Positions 1 to 8,444 of a stretch of DNA of 64,000 nt are shown here, one piece after another. Numbering within the stretch: the first letter of the stretch is position 1; every line of letters begins with the position of its first letter. Under the pieces are notes generated by a model. The model searched no databases. It was not told the DNA's origin and saw only the letters and a program-made list of their open reading frames with translations. Both the position numbers and the translations under genes were made by a program. The stretch is taken from NCBI RefSeq assembly GCF_003287275.1, contig NZ_QEVW01000001.1, positions 248,001 through 312,000 of the forward strand, read 5' to 3'. Origin of the DNA: Paenibacillus taichungensis. Its GTDB lineage: Bacteria > Bacillota > Bacilli > Paenibacillales > Paenibacillaceae.

Positions 1-122
1 AAAAAGCCGTGCTGCAGGATAAATAAGCGATATTGTATCATTGTCTGGATCTTAAAATCCTCTCGTATATTTACACATACGCAATTGTGCACATTGGATT
101 CGTATCTGCACGAAATATACCG

Positions 123-128
123 TATAAT
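123..128 (+). promoter_or_regulatory. Candidate -10 box ahead of the first genes
   Basis: A perfect TATAAT lies 25 bases upstream of the ATG of the small ORF at 154. No good -35 hexamer sits at the usual distance (TTGGAT at 94-99 is too far), so this is only a possible weak SigA promoter. Confidence 0.3.
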
Positions 129-153
129 GGAAATTAATGAGGGGGTATAGCCA

Positions 154-258
154 ATGTGGAAGTATACGATGTCAGGATCAATAACTGTTTTTCCAAAGCA
201 GCATGACACTCGAAAAAGAAGTGTAGGCGAACCATTATTACAGAGGTTCATACCGTAG
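154..258 (+). CDS. Possible 34-aa upstream ORF
   Basis: This short ORF runs from ATG at 154 to TAG at 256-258 and is preceded by GAGGGGG at 139-145, a good ribosome binding site 8 bases from the start. It encodes 34 residues with no recognisable domain, signal peptide or membrane segment; the second half is rich in Arg and Lys. Its stop lies two bases before the ATG of the acetyltransferase at 261, which itself has only a poorly spaced AGAGG, so translation of the larger gene may depend on ribosomes that have read this ORF. I do not recognise the peptide, and it could be a chance ORF. Confidence 0.35.
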   Translation: MWKYTMSGSITVFPKQHDTRKRSVGEPLLQRFIP

Positions 259-260
259 TT

Positions 261-956
261 ATGGATCCCAATTCAAACCTTTCACCCATGGATATGATGA
301 AAATTCAGGCAAATACATTGTATACGATGGACAATCAGAAGCGTCTGTTAAGTATTAACGAACCGGATGGTGGTCAGGCTCCAGCCTTATTTATTGGAAT
401 AACTTCTGTTGGGCAATGTTCCTACTATCATGAGCTGTTGCCGTTCACTCTGATTGAGGAACTAGGCTGTGATGCTAATCTTTCGCTCGATATTGCGAAG
501 TTGATTCGGAGAGTGGAGACGTTTAAGCCAGTGAAGAGTGTATGGATGGGCCCGGCTTATGCATTTCCCGAGAAGTGCGGCGAATGGCATCCAAATGTTC
601 AGCTTATAGAGAGTCATCGTTCTTTTTTGCTGGAAGAGCATTTTCCTGATTTAATAGAGCGTGTGCATGAAAAAATGCCCGTTACCGCTTATGTTATTGA
701 GGAATCGGCTATCGCTGTATGTTGTTCAGCCCGTATATCCAAACAGGGTGCTGAGGCGAGTCTGTATACATCGCCTAATTTCAGAGGACAGGGTTATGCA
801 GCAGAGGCTGTAAAGTGCTGGCAGTATCATGTTAAAGAGAGCGGGCGCATTCCAATCTATAGTGCATCATGGGATAATATGGCTTCGCAGACTGTTGCCC
901 GAAAGCTGGGACTGATCCAGTTTGGTGTGGATCTCAGTATCACGACCACATCATAA
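261..956 (+). CDS. GNAT family N-acetyltransferase
   Basis: This 231-residue protein is a GNAT-fold acyltransferase expected to move an acetyl group from acetyl-CoA to an amine. The acetyl-CoA pyrophosphate-binding loop is visible as RGQGYA at residues 175-180, followed by the amphipathic helix AEAVKCW. The C-terminal segment with SASWDNMASQTVARKLG (about 203-219) is the usual GNAT tail, in which an Asn and an Ala/Arg-rich helix follow a beta-bulge. The N-terminal 140 residues form a less conserved substrate domain, as in FR47-like members. The substrate cannot be told from the sequence. The start has no close Shine-Dalgarno and may be coupled to the ORF at 154-258. Confidence 0.8.
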   Translation: MDPNSNLSPMDMMKIQANTLYTMDNQKRLLSINEPDGGQAPALFIGITSVGQCSYYHELLPFTLIEELGCDANLSLDIAKLIRRVETFKPVKSVWMGPAYAFPEKCGEWHPNVQLIESHRSFLLEEHFPDLIERVHEKMPVTAYVIEESAIAVCCSARISKQGAEASLYTSPNFRGQGYAAEAVKCWQYHVKESGRIPIYSASWDNMASQTVARKLGLIQFGVDLSITTTS

Positions 957-1237
957 AAGGATGATTTTAACCATATTAAATCAAGGGTGTCAATTCGCTG
1001 CGTTGAAATCCGGAATGTAAAGTTGGGTTGCAGCAGTGATTAGGACTTTTGTACAAAAGGACTTGTAATATGTCATTGTAGCGCATATCCATATCTATCG
1101 GGATGAGTATAATTATGATCATAGATTTGTCGTAGTGATTCAGACCGAGGCTGGCTGCATTGGTCTAACTCAACTGGATGAGCATACAGCAGGAAGAAAA
1201 ATGGGAGATGATTCTGGAACAGGACAGGAGTGATTCC

Positions 1238-1624
1238 ATGATTCGCAAACGGATTGCAAGCGGCACGGTGATGCTGTCTGCGGTGTGGATGTTGGTAGCA
1301 TGCTCGAATCAGGCGGAAATTCATGACGTGAGCTGGAAGATTGATAGCAATCTTCAGCAAATCGTGAATGAAACTGAGATTCTGACCAGAAGTAATCCAG
1401 GTGACTATATTGCTGCTAATACAGAGGCGTATGCTCAGATTCTGGATACGGGTGAAGAGGGACTGAACGTCCTGATTCAGCATCTGGATTCCAGTGCAGA
1501 TAATGGCCTTAAGGAATGGCTTATGGCTCAGGCAAGTACGGAGCTGCTCGGAGAGCGTAATCCGGTGGAACACTGGCAAAGTGGAAAAGACTGGATCAGG
1601 CAGTATAAAATAAAGGTAGAATAA
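1238..1624 (+). CDS. Small putative lipoprotein
   Basis: I start this gene at ATG 1238 because AGGACAGGAG at 1221-1230 lies 7 bases upstream; the in-frame ATG at 1178 has no such site. The 128-residue product begins with basic residues (MIRKR), a hydrophobic stretch, and LVAC at about residues 20-23, a lipobox. It is therefore predicted to be exported and lipid-anchored at the Cys on the outer face of the membrane. The mature part is acidic and helical with no known domain; the repeated Leu-rich pattern in the second half (LNVLIQHLDS, ELLGERNP) is reminiscent of helical-repeat proteins but is too short to assign. The function is unknown. Confidence 0.6.
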   Translation: MIRKRIASGTVMLSAVWMLVACSNQAEIHDVSWKIDSNLQQIVNETEILTRSNPGDYIAANTEAYAQILDTGEEGLNVLIQHLDSSADNGLKEWLMAQASTELLGERNPVEHWQSGKDWIRQYKIKVE

Positions 1625-1920
1625 TGGCTCATCATCATTAGAGCATGACTTACAGCGAAGGTTGTGGAGGGAACGGAATCGATTCTGAAGAAGCGGTAGC
1701 ATTCGCCTTTGTCTCCGAATTTGCACATTTATAAAATATATCAAGACAATTTGGAGACAACAGCGATCGAAAGAACGATCCGTAACCGAAACGATCACCG
1801 CAGGTCGTCAAACGTTAACGTCTGTGATGACCCAGAATAACATAACTCACCTCCCAGTCATCATGAGCAGGAATGAGAGGTTCCAGGAACCTGAAAGAAT
1901 ACGTTATAGAGGTGAAACCC

Positions 1921-2697
1921 TTGAAGAAGAAAATTGCATTTTTTGACTCGGGAATCGGTGGTTTAACCGTCTTGCATAAGGCTTTGCGTCAATTCCCTGA
2001 AGAAGCGTTTCTGTATTATGCTGATACACTGCATGTTCCTTATGGGACCAAGTCAGCCGATGAGGTTAGAGGACATATCTTCAATTGTGTGGAGGCTATT
2101 TTTCAGGAAAATGTGCAAGCGATTGTGATTGCCTGCAACACAGCGACCAGTCTGACCGTGAAGGATTTGCGTGCCAAGTATGATATTCCCGTTATCGGAA
2201 TGGAGCCTGCTGTGAAACCCGCTGTGGAAATGAATCGAAGAAGCGGCAAAAGAGTGCTTGTATTTGCTACAGCCCTGACCTTGAGCCAAACGAAATATCA
2301 TGAATTGGTATCCCGAGTGGATGACCATCACAGTGTCGATTCTATTCCATTGCCTGAACTTGTGGAGTGGTGTGAGCAGTTGGACTTTGATCCACAGAAG
2401 ATTGCGGCGTATTTCCGCCTCAAACTGGCTGATCTTGATCTGGATTTATACGGTACAGTTGTACTTGGCTGCACGCATTATCCGTTCTACACATCCATTC
2501 TTCGTACGGTTCTGCCTGATCATATTCAGATTATTGATGGCAGTGCGGGAACGGTTAAACGCTTGAAGCAGCTTCTTGGGTTAGCAGACCAAAAGGGCTT
2601 GTGGACAGAGGATAAAGTTACTTTTCTTAGTTCATCTGGTCGTTCGGAAGACCAGGAGAATATGCGAATTGCACTTAAATATCTGGAGAAGCATTGA
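1921..2697 (+). CDS. racE: Glutamate racemase
   Basis: The enzyme converts L-glutamate to D-glutamate for peptidoglycan precursor synthesis in the cytoplasm. The 258-residue protein carries the family hallmarks: DSGIGG near residue 9, the first catalytic Cys in ACNTAT (Cys72) and the second in GCTHYP (Cys184). Length and layout match MurI/RacE. I prefer the TTG at 1921 as start because AGAGGTG (1908-1914) sits 6 bases before it and the protein then begins MKKKIAFFDSG, as in relatives. An upstream in-frame GTG at 1912 and the ATG at 1873 would only add a non-conserved leader. It is followed 32 bases later by the phosphatase gene on the same strand. Confidence 0.93.
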   Translation: MKKKIAFFDSGIGGLTVLHKALRQFPEEAFLYYADTLHVPYGTKSADEVRGHIFNCVEAIFQENVQAIVIACNTATSLTVKDLRAKYDIPVIGMEPAVKPAVEMNRRSGKRVLVFATALTLSQTKYHELVSRVDDHHSVDSIPLPELVEWCEQLDFDPQKIAAYFRLKLADLDLDLYGTVVLGCTHYPFYTSILRTVLPDHIQIIDGSAGTVKRLKQLLGLADQKGLWTEDKVTFLSSSGRSEDQENMRIALKYLEKH

Positions 2698-2729
2698 ATG
2701 AAAGTTGAATCAACAGGAGGTGAGGGGCG

Positions 2730-3281
2730 ATGCAGTCTATTTATCTCATTCGTCATGCCAGAGCAACAGGGCAAGAACCGGATGCCCAGCTTACGGATGA
2801 AGGACTACGTCAGGCGGAAGAACTCGCTGAGATGTTGGCGGAGCACCCTATACAATACATTGTGTCGAGTCCGTGGAAAAGGGCACTTCAAACCGCAGCG
2901 CCACTGGGCAAAACCGTCCTGCAACATATACATACGGATGAACGTCTTCAAGAAAGGGTGCTAAGTTCCCTTCATCTGGATAACTGGATGGATGTGCTTG
3001 AACGTACATACACGGACGAAGACTGGACGGAAGAAGGTGGTGAATCTTCTCGTTTCGCGACAGCCAGGGGCCTTGAGGTGTTGGACGAGCTGTGGAGCCG
3101 GCCTGAACATAGCGGAGCAGTGATTACACATGGTAATCTGTTATCACTGCTCATTCGTAGCCATGATGCATCCTTTGGATTCGAGGAGTGGAAAAATCTA
3201 TCTAATCCTGATGTATATATCCTGGAAAAACAGCAGGGGGTTGAAGTCACACACAGCATTCGCCGTATATGGCGAAGTTAA
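2730..3281 (+). CDS. Histidine phosphatase family protein
   Basis: This 183-residue protein belongs to the phosphoglycerate-mutase-like histidine phosphatase superfamily. The phosphate-accepting His is in LIRHARATG (residues 6-14), the SSPWKRALQTA segment supplies the second Arg, and a second catalytic His is in VITHGN late in the protein. It is short, with no domain beyond the catalytic fold, so the substrate (a phosphosugar, a nucleotide or another small molecule) cannot be named. Its ATG follows a good AGGAGGTGAGGGG site. It lies 32 bases after racE with no terminator between and is probably cotranscribed with it. Confidence 0.85.
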   Translation: MQSIYLIRHARATGQEPDAQLTDEGLRQAEELAEMLAEHPIQYIVSSPWKRALQTAAPLGKTVLQHIHTDERLQERVLSSLHLDNWMDVLERTYTDEDWTEEGGESSRFATARGLEVLDELWSRPEHSGAVITHGNLLSLLIRSHDASFGFEEWKNLSNPDVYILEKQQGVEVTHSIRRIWRS

Positions 3282-3289
3282 ACATAAAG

Positions 3290-3333
3290 AGAGTGCTCCA
3301 GCGATTTTTAAGATCAGCTAGAACACTCTTTTC
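3290..3333. terminator. Bidirectional intrinsic terminator
   Basis: AGAGTG (3290-3295) pairs with CACTCT (3324-3329), with a further inner helix (AGCGAT with ATC-a-GCT). The 3' arm runs into T-residues on the plus strand and the 5' side is A-rich for the minus strand. It sits between the convergent phosphatase and DUF423 genes and can serve both. Confidence 0.7.
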
Positions 3334-3350
3334 AGTTTACGATATTGGTT

Positions 3351-3713
3351 TTACAAAGCGGCAACTAATAACATTATCCAACCGACCAAAAATGCTACTC
3401 CGCCTAGGGGTGTGATTGCCCCCAGTTTCCGAACGCCAGTTACGCTTAGGGCATATAGACTGCCCGAGAACAAGAGGATGCCGGCGAATAGCAGCCATCC
3501 AGCGAGCAACACAAGAGAAGGCTGCTCCAGTCGATCAGCGAGAAGTCCGAGCAGGATGATTCCGATTCCGTGAACAAGGTGATACTGAACGCCAGTCTCG
3601 TATATTTTGATCATGTCAGCAGACAACCTGCGTTTGAGCGCATGTGCACCGAATGCTCCAAGGGCAACGGCAAGAAACATCATGATACTTCCAAGTATAA
3701 TCAAGGTCTGCAT
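3351..3713 (-). CDS. DUF423 family membrane protein
   Basis: The 120-residue protein is almost wholly hydrophobic, with four predicted membrane helices. It has the family pattern of an early Gly/Ala-rich helix (AVALGAFGAHALK), a central EXGVQYHLVHG-type segment (ETGVQYHLVHGIGI) and a C-terminal LGGVAFLVGW. This matches the DUF423 family (YwdK of Bacillus subtilis, YgdD of E. coli), whose biochemical role is not established. Translation starts at ATG 3713, preceded on the minus strand by AAAAGGAGA. It lies downstream of coaA on the same strand and could be its cotranscribed partner. Confidence 0.8.
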   Translation of the reverse strand: MQTLIILGSIMMFLAVALGAFGAHALKRRLSADMIKIYETGVQYHLVHGIGIILLGLLADRLEQPSLVLLAGWLLFAGILLFSGSLYALSVTGVRKLGAITPLGGVAFLVGWIMLLVAAL

Positions 3714-3772
3714 GTAATCTTGTCTCCTTTTCTAATGAGTATAAAGCAGAATGTTTCTGCTCATTATGACGC

Positions 3773-4702
3773 TTATAGCTTACGCAATTGAATGCGCTGA
3801 ATCGAATGGTCCGCTTCCTTTTTCAGAATCAGTCTGGCTCGTCCTTTGGTTGGAAGGATGTTTTCGTGCAGATTTTTGGCATTGATATCTTTCCAGATCT
3901 GACTTGCTGTATGAACAGCTTCATCTTCTTCCAGATTGGCAAAACGACTGTGGAAAAAGGAATTCTCATTCTGAAACGCTGTATTGCGTAGCAGCTTGAA
4001 ACGCTCAATGTACCAGTGACGGATATGCTCCTCTTCCGCATCGATATAGATGGAGAAGTCAAAAAAATCACTGACCAACAGAGGGGTTTCCTTTTTAACC
4101 TGAAGCACGTTAATTCCTTCAATAATGAGGATATCCGGCTGACATATGGCATTCTCTTCACCTGCAATGACGTCGTAGGCAAGATGGGAGTATACGGGAG
4201 CCATCACTTCGGGTTTGCCTGATTTGACATCACCCATGAACTGAATCAGTGACTTGATATCGTAGCTTTCCGGGAATCCCTTCCGGTTCATGATGCCTTT
4301 CTCTTGCAGCACGGCATTGGGATACAGGAAACCATCCGTCGTGACCAGATCCACCTTGGGATTTCCTTTCCCTCTTGCAAGCATAGCCTGAAGCAGGCGG
4401 GCAGTTGTACTTTTGCCTACGGCAACACTGCCCCCAATACCGATAATGTAGGGAGCGTGATGTGCTTCTTTTTTTAGAAAAGATGCCGTTAAGCGATTCA
4501 GTTCTCGTGAAGCTCCTGCATATAAGTCAATAAAGTGGGTAAGAGGTAAATAAATATCCTCAACTTCTTGAATGGATACCTCTTCATTTAATCCCTTTAG
4601 CTGTTCAAATTCTGCTTTCGTTAGTGGAAGAGTGGTCTGATATTTCTTTAAGTCAGCCCATTCCTTGCGGTTAAACTCGGTGTAAGGAGAGTATAAATTC
4701 AT
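3773..4702 (-). CDS. coaA: Type I pantothenate kinase
   Basis: CoaA phosphorylates pantothenate with ATP, the first and usually rate-limiting step of coenzyme A synthesis. From the ATG at 4702 the protein has 309 residues, close to the bacterial type I enzyme. It shows the P-loop [10 protein letters not shown] (about 90-99), the LITTDGFL-type segment ([11 protein letters not shown]), KGFPESYD, and the [11 protein letters not shown] and [11 protein letters not shown] segments of the substrate and nucleotide site. A longer start at 4741 exists, but the shorter form begins [10 protein letters not shown], matching homologues. The Shine-Dalgarno is weak (GCGGGAT). A promoter reads into it from 4747-4774. 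Confidence 0.92.
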   Translation of the reverse strand: MNLYSPYTEFNRKEWADLKKYQTTLPLTKAEFEQLKGLNEEVSIQEVEDIYLPLTHFIDLYAGASRELNRLTASFLKKEAHHAPYIIGIGGSVAVGKSTTARLLQAMLARGKGNPKVDLVTTDGFLYPNAVLQEKGIMNRKGFPESYDIKSLIQFMGDVKSGKPEVMAPVYSHLAYDVIAGEENAICQPDILIIEGINVLQVKKETPLLVSDFFDFSIYIDAEEEHIRHWYIERFKLLRNTAFQNENSFFHSRFANLEEDEAVHTASQIWKDINAKNLHENILPTKGRARLILKKEADHSIQRIQLRKL

Positions 4703-4746
4703 GAGATCCCGCTTTCTGTATGTAATGTTATGTTGGCACAATCAAT

Positions 4747-4774
4747 AGTGTACCAAATTTCAGGGAACTGACAA
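4747..4774 (-). promoter_or_regulatory. SigA promoter for coaA
   Basis: On the minus strand TTGTCA (4774-4769) and TACACT (4752-4747) are separated by 16 bases, and the -10 has the TGn extension (TGGTACACT). A second possible pair, TTGACT (4867-4862) with TACAAT (4845-4840), lies further upstream on the same strand. Confidence 0.55.
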
Positions 4775-4895
4775 CACCTTTACATTGTTGACTCCTTAGT
4801 ATATTCCCTGAAAGTTGAATGAAAAGCAACTTATAGGAAATTGTAAACCAAATTATGTTAAAGTCAACGTATACCATGCGGAAGGGTGACAGCAA

Positions 4896-5681
4896 ATGAT
4901 CGTATATGAGAGAGAGCATGATTTTGTTTTGACCGCACAGCATGAGCATGGACTAGTAGCCGGAGAAATGGCTTCCCATTGGAAAACGGAATTGTTAACT
5001 GATGAAGCGCATCGAGAAGATCTGATTTTTGCCGCAAAAGAGCATGATCGGGGATGGATTGAGTTGGATTCTGCTCCATTCTGGAATGATTATAGTCAGA
5101 TACCGTATTCGTTTCGTGATTTTCCATTGCGTCCACGATTTGTATTTTACCGTAAAGGTATTGAAGAAGTTCGGGAGAAAAACCTGTACGCCGGGTTGTT
5201 GTGCAGTATGATGTATACAGATTTGTTTCAAAACAACCTGGGTGCTAACGCAAATGATGATGAAGATATTAGGGAATATCTGAACGATGAACGGGAGCAT
5301 CAGTTACACTGGGAACAGCAGCTTGGTGGTGGTGAAGCGTTGAAGCTTAGGCTGAAACATGATTTGGAAATTATGCTTTTTTGTGATCAGCTCAGCCTTT
5401 TTCTTTGTATGGAGGAACCCGGAACACCTGCTGCACGTTATGATTTTTTTGCGGATGGACTGGGCTCTACCTTCGATGCCTGTTCAAGGCAGCCCATTAT
5501 GGCCGAGTGGCTTTCCAATGAGAAAGTAGGATTGTCTTTTGTGCCGTTTGATGAGGACTTTACAGTTGTTATGCCTTACAAATCGGTGCCGAAAGCAAGT
5601 ATTCGCAAATTTGGTCTGTTGCAGGCTTATCGCCGTGCCGAGTGGAAAGAGCGCCGGGTGTTAATTACAGGCATGAGCTGA
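4896..5681 (+). CDS. DUF3891 family protein
   Basis: The 261-residue protein opens with MIVYEREHDFVLTAQHEHG and continues with AGEMASHW, the start typical of the DUF3891 family found across Bacillales. Several conserved His/Asp residues (HEHG, AAKEHDRGW) suggest a metal-binding helical protein of HD-like appearance, but that is inference, as the family has no established reaction. There is no signal peptide or membrane segment. The ATG follows GGAAGGG at 4880-4886. It is divergent from coaA and shares its intergenic region. Confidence 0.75.
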   Translation: MIVYEREHDFVLTAQHEHGLVAGEMASHWKTELLTDEAHREDLIFAAKEHDRGWIELDSAPFWNDYSQIPYSFRDFPLRPRFVFYRKGIEEVREKNLYAGLLCSMMYTDLFQNNLGANANDDEDIREYLNDEREHQLHWEQQLGGGEALKLRLKHDLEIMLFCDQLSLFLCMEEPGTPAARYDFFADGLGSTFDACSRQPIMAEWLSNEKVGLSFVPFDEDFTVVMPYKSVPKASIRKFGLLQAYRRAEWKERRVLITGMS

Positions 5682-5958
5682 CTGTCGCATACTCGATACT
5701 CAGTTCAAAAGCAAAGTATTGCATTCATCATAAAGAGGCGGGCCCCCGAAATTTCCGGTGTCCGTCTTTCGTATGCGTTTATATCAAAATTGACATTACA
5801 GATAATCAGGAAAGTTTAGAGAGATTCGGAATAGAGATTGAAGCAGGAGAATCTATCTATGTACCAGAAGTGTTAGTGTACAACGAAGTATATAAGCATA
5901 ATTCTATGTGTGAATTGCAAGGAATTAGGTTTTGTATAAGGCAACTAGGAGGAAAAAC

Positions 5959-6468
5959 ATGGACACTAGAACTGAGATTTTAACGATGTGTATGGTATGG
6001 GACAAACAAAATGACCAGGTACTATTAATGAATCGACCCAATCAAAAAGGATTTCCCGGATATATTGCTCCTGGAGGGAAAGTTGATTTTCCGGAAAGTA
6101 TTGTGGATGGTGCCATGCGAGAAGTTAAAGAGGAAACAGGACTTGTGGTGAAAGAAATTACATATAAAGGTCTTGATGAATTTTGTGATCCGGAGCAAGG
6201 ATTGCGTTATATGGTTTTCAACTATGTGGCTACTTCTTATGAGGGGAAGCTTTTGAGCGAGCCGCCTGAAGGTGAACTGTTGTGGGTGTCTTTAGGTCAA
6301 GCGCTTGAACTGCCTATGCAGGATTGGTTTGCGGAACGTTTTCCGAGATTTTTTCAAGCAGGTACATTTGAGCGTAGTGTGATCTGGGAGAAGTCAACTG
6401 GACGTACACTGAAAGAGACGTTTATGTTGTATAGCGATTCGGTTCTTGAACAGAGTGAAGTTAAATAA
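5959..6468 (+). CDS. Nudix hydrolase (MutT/8-oxo-dGTPase-like)
   Basis: This 169-residue protein hydrolyses a nucleoside-diphosphate-linked substrate. The Nudix box is complete: GGKVDFPE is followed by MREVKEETGL (about residues 36-59), giving the metal-binding REVKEE helix. The segment that follows, with DEFCDPEQGLRYMVFNYVA, resembles the MTH1/MutT-like subgroup proposed to sanitise oxidised nucleotides, but the substrate is not proven by sequence. The start at 5959 is fixed by TAGGAGG at 5946-5952; an upstream in-frame ATG at 5932 lacks a site. The NTF2-like gene follows 26 bases later. Confidence 0.85.
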   Translation: MDTRTEILTMCMVWDKQNDQVLLMNRPNQKGFPGYIAPGGKVDFPESIVDGAMREVKEETGLVVKEITYKGLDEFCDPEQGLRYMVFNYVATSYEGKLLSEPPEGELLWVSLGQALELPMQDWFAERFPRFFQAGTFERSVIWEKSTGRTLKETFMLYSDSVLEQSEVK

Positions 6469-6494
6469 TTTAAGACGCTCATGAGGAGGAAGAA

Positions 6495-6866
6495 ATGATG
6501 GGATACCAGCATGCGCTTGAAGGATACATTGCAGCGACCAATACACATGATTTTGATGAGGTAAGCAAATGGTTATCACCGGATGCCGTATATTGGTTTA
6601 CCGGAACGTCTTGTACTACCCTTAACGCAATTCGGGCTTATTTCGAAAACGCTTGGGATACAGTCAAGGATGAGGTATATCGTGCAGAGGATGTCATGTG
6701 GATTACGACTGGCGAAGAGCAGGCGGTCTGTATTTACACCTATCACTGGAAAGGAATGTATCAAGGGGAACCAGCTTCCGGAAAAGGTCGGGCTACCAAT
6801 GTATTTGTTGCAGGCATCAACGGAGAATGGAAATTAATCCATGAACATTTAAGTGCGGGTGAATAA
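6495..6866 (+). CDS. NTF2-like (SnoaL/DUF4440 type) protein
   Basis: This 123-residue protein has the single-domain alpha+beta cone fold pattern of the NTF2-like superfamily: an N-terminal helix with YIAATNTHDFDEVSKWLSPDAVYW, strands around VMWITTGEEQAVCIYTYHW, and the C-terminal KLIHEHLS found in SnoaL/DUF4440 members. Such proteins are small ligand-binding or promiscuous enzymatic domains; no specific activity can be inferred. The start is supported by GAGGAGG at 6483-6489. It probably forms a two-gene unit with the preceding Nudix gene. Confidence 0.75.
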   Translation: MMGYQHALEGYIAATNTHDFDEVSKWLSPDAVYWFTGTSCTTLNAIRAYFENAWDTVKDEVYRAEDVMWITTGEEQAVCIYTYHWKGMYQGEPASGKGRATNVFVAGINGEWKLIHEHLSAGE

Positions 6867-6962
6867 CGTGAGGAATAGAACGTTGCTTTTTTATAACAGT
6901 CTACTTGAATGAAGCTAATGATATAATGAAGTTTACTTTTTAAAAGGAGTGGACTTGCTATT

Positions 6963-7385
6963 ATGGATATTACATTTCGTGAATCGCTTGAGGGAATAGG
7001 TATCGACCAACTTAGCGGGAATTTTTTTGAAGGTTGGCCAAACCCTCCATCTACGGCTACTTTCCTGAAATTGCTGGAAAAATCCTATGCTGTCGAACTG
7101 GCTATTGATGAAGAAACCGGAAATGTGGTGGGCTTTATTCAAGCGATTTCAGATGGAGTTCTTAGTGCATATATTCCCTTATTGGAAGTGCTTCCAGAGT
7201 ATCAGGGTAACGGGATCGGAACAGATCTCATCAAGCGTATGTTTAATCGTCTGGGTGATCTCTATATGATTGATCTTTTGTGCGATAACGAACTCCAGGA
7301 GTTCTATGAAAAACAGGGCATGAACAAAGCATCTGGCATGGTGATTCGTCATTATCAAAATCAGGCTGGAGCGGTAAATAGCTAA
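6963..7385 (+). CDS. GNAT family N-acetyltransferase
   Basis: The 140-residue protein is a minimal GNAT enzyme. The core is VVGFIQAISDG (beta strand 4), then LEVLPEYQGNGIGTDLIKRM (about 78-97), in which QGNGIG is the acetyl-CoA pyrophosphate loop, and a C-terminal FYEKQGMNKASG segment with the conserved FY-x-x-x-GM. The substrate is unknown. The start at 6963 has AAAAGGAG 13 bases upstream. The gene stands alone; a TATAAT about 40 bases upstream, at 6921-6926, is a possible -10. Confidence 0.82.
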   Translation: MDITFRESLEGIGIDQLSGNFFEGWPNPPSTATFLKLLEKSYAVELAIDEETGNVVGFIQAISDGVLSAYIPLLEVLPEYQGNGIGTDLIKRMFNRLGDLYMIDLLCDNELQEFYEKQGMNKASGMVIRHYQNQAGAVNS

Positions 7386-7584
7386 TAGATTTGGTGAACT
7401 AGATGGTTGAAATAAAATATAAAAATCGTTCCGGCGTAACCCGAAGATATAAAAAGAGAAAAATATGAATTCAGACTAAAACATTTATATACGGAAGGTT
7501 GTTATATATTTGGTGACTAGCCATACATAGGCTTCTGCAAACGGGACGTAAATGAATATGTACGAGGAAAAGGTGGAGATTGGT

Positions 7585-8070
7585 GTGAAATTGTCGTTCC
7601 GGATTTTGGACTGGGAAGAAGAAAAACCTTATGAACTTTTATTAATGGCTGATCCGTCCAAAGCTATAGTTGACGAATATTTAAGTCGCGGTGTTTGCTT
7701 TATCGCTGAATATGAAGGAGAAATGGTAGGAGAGTTTGTTTTGCTGAAGACGCGTCCAGAAACGGTTGAGATTGTTAATATTGCCGTTCAGGAAGAATTA
7801 CAGGGACAGGGTGTTGGCAAACACATGATCAAAGAAGCAATAGAGGCAGCACGCAGGCTCGGTGGTCGAACGGTAGAAATTGGGACAGGCAACTCAAGTT
7901 TTCATCAATTGAAGCTATATCAACGCTGTGGTTTTCGCATTATCGGGGTCGATCGGGATTTCTTTGTGAAACATTATGAAGAAGAGATTATAGAAGATGG
8001 TATTCGCTGCGTCGATATGATCCGTCTGGCTCTGGATCTGGATACCGTGGCAGAGGAGAACAAGAAGTGA
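7585..8070 (+). CDS. GNAT family N-acetyltransferase (aac(6')-like)
   Basis: The 161-residue form begins at GTG 7585, which has AGGTGGAG (7571-7578) 6 bases upstream; an ATG at 7552 is in frame but has only a weak site, so the start is uncertain. GNAT motifs are clear: NIAVQEELQGQGVGKHMI holds the QGQGVG acetyl-CoA loop, and LKLYQRCGFRIIGVDRDFF is the C-terminal YQ-x-x-GF signature seen in YvbK-like and aminoglycoside acetyltransferase-like proteins. The substrate is not determined. Its stop overlaps the start of the cupin gene by four bases, showing translational coupling. Confidence 0.82.
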   Translation: MKLSFRILDWEEEKPYELLLMADPSKAIVDEYLSRGVCFIAEYEGEMVGEFVLLKTRPETVEIVNIAVQEELQGQGVGKHMIKEAIEAARRLGGRTVEIGTGNSSFHQLKLYQRCGFRIIGVDRDFFVKHYEEEIIEDGIRCVDMIRLALDLDTVAEENKK

Positions 8071-8429
8071 AAATATATCGGCTCAAACCAGAGGACCGTC
8101 GCGGCATCACCGCTTATGGCAGTGAGGGAGCAGAGATTACACCGATACTCCGCAGCACAACAGATTGCCACGTAGCACAACTGAAACTGTCTGCAGGAGG
8201 AAGTGTAGGTTTGCATCCAGCAGTGGGTGAGCAGGTGTTTCTGGTGCTTGAAGGGGAAGGTTGGGTGGAAGGTGAGACAGGCGAACGGGTAGCTGTGCGA
8301 GCGGGAGAAGCCGCATATTGGACCAACGGAGAGAATCACCAATCTGGATCGAACAAAGGACTAACCGCATTGTTGATTGAGGGTGAAGAACTGATTGTGC
8401 GGTTATCGCTAGAGTCAGGAGATTCTTAG
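8067..8429 (+). CDS. Cupin domain protein
   Basis: This 120-residue protein starts at GTG 8067, overlapping the stop of the acetyltransferase (GTGA), with AGAGGAG 10 bases upstream. It is a single cupin beta-barrel: motif 1 is GSVGLHPAVGEQVFLVLEG and motif 2 is VRAGEAAYWTNGENHQSGS. Metal ligands are reduced to His in LHP, Glu in GEQ and His in ENH, so it may or may not bind metal. Small stand-alone cupins include isomerases, dioxygenases and sensors; nothing here decides between them. It is likely cotranscribed with the acetyltransferase, the 42-aa membrane protein and the Nudix gene. Confidence 0.78.
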   Translation: MKIYRLKPEDRRGITAYGSEGAEITPILRSTTDCHVAQLKLSAGGSVGLHPAVGEQVFLVLEGEGWVEGETGERVAVRAGEAAYWTNGENHQSGSNKGLTALLIEGEELIVRLSLESGDS

Positions 8430-8444
8430 ATAGGGGCTGATGAT

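Noticed and set aside
1066..1233. Open frame of about 55 codons ahead of the small lipoprotein
   Set aside because: The translation looks plausible, but there is no ATG, GTG or TTG with a ribosome binding site near its beginning. It could be a gene fragment; it is not reported as a gene.
1073..1798. 241-codon reverse ORF over the lipoprotein gene
   Set aside because: The composition is rich in Cys, His and Arg with no domain, and it lies opposite a better-supported gene. It is a shadow frame.
5642..5983. 113-codon ORF between DUF3891 and the Nudix gene
   Set aside because: It begins inside the DUF3891 gene and ends inside the Nudix gene, with no ribosome binding site and no recognisable domain. 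Part of its middle looks protein-like, so a decayed remnant is possible but not supported.
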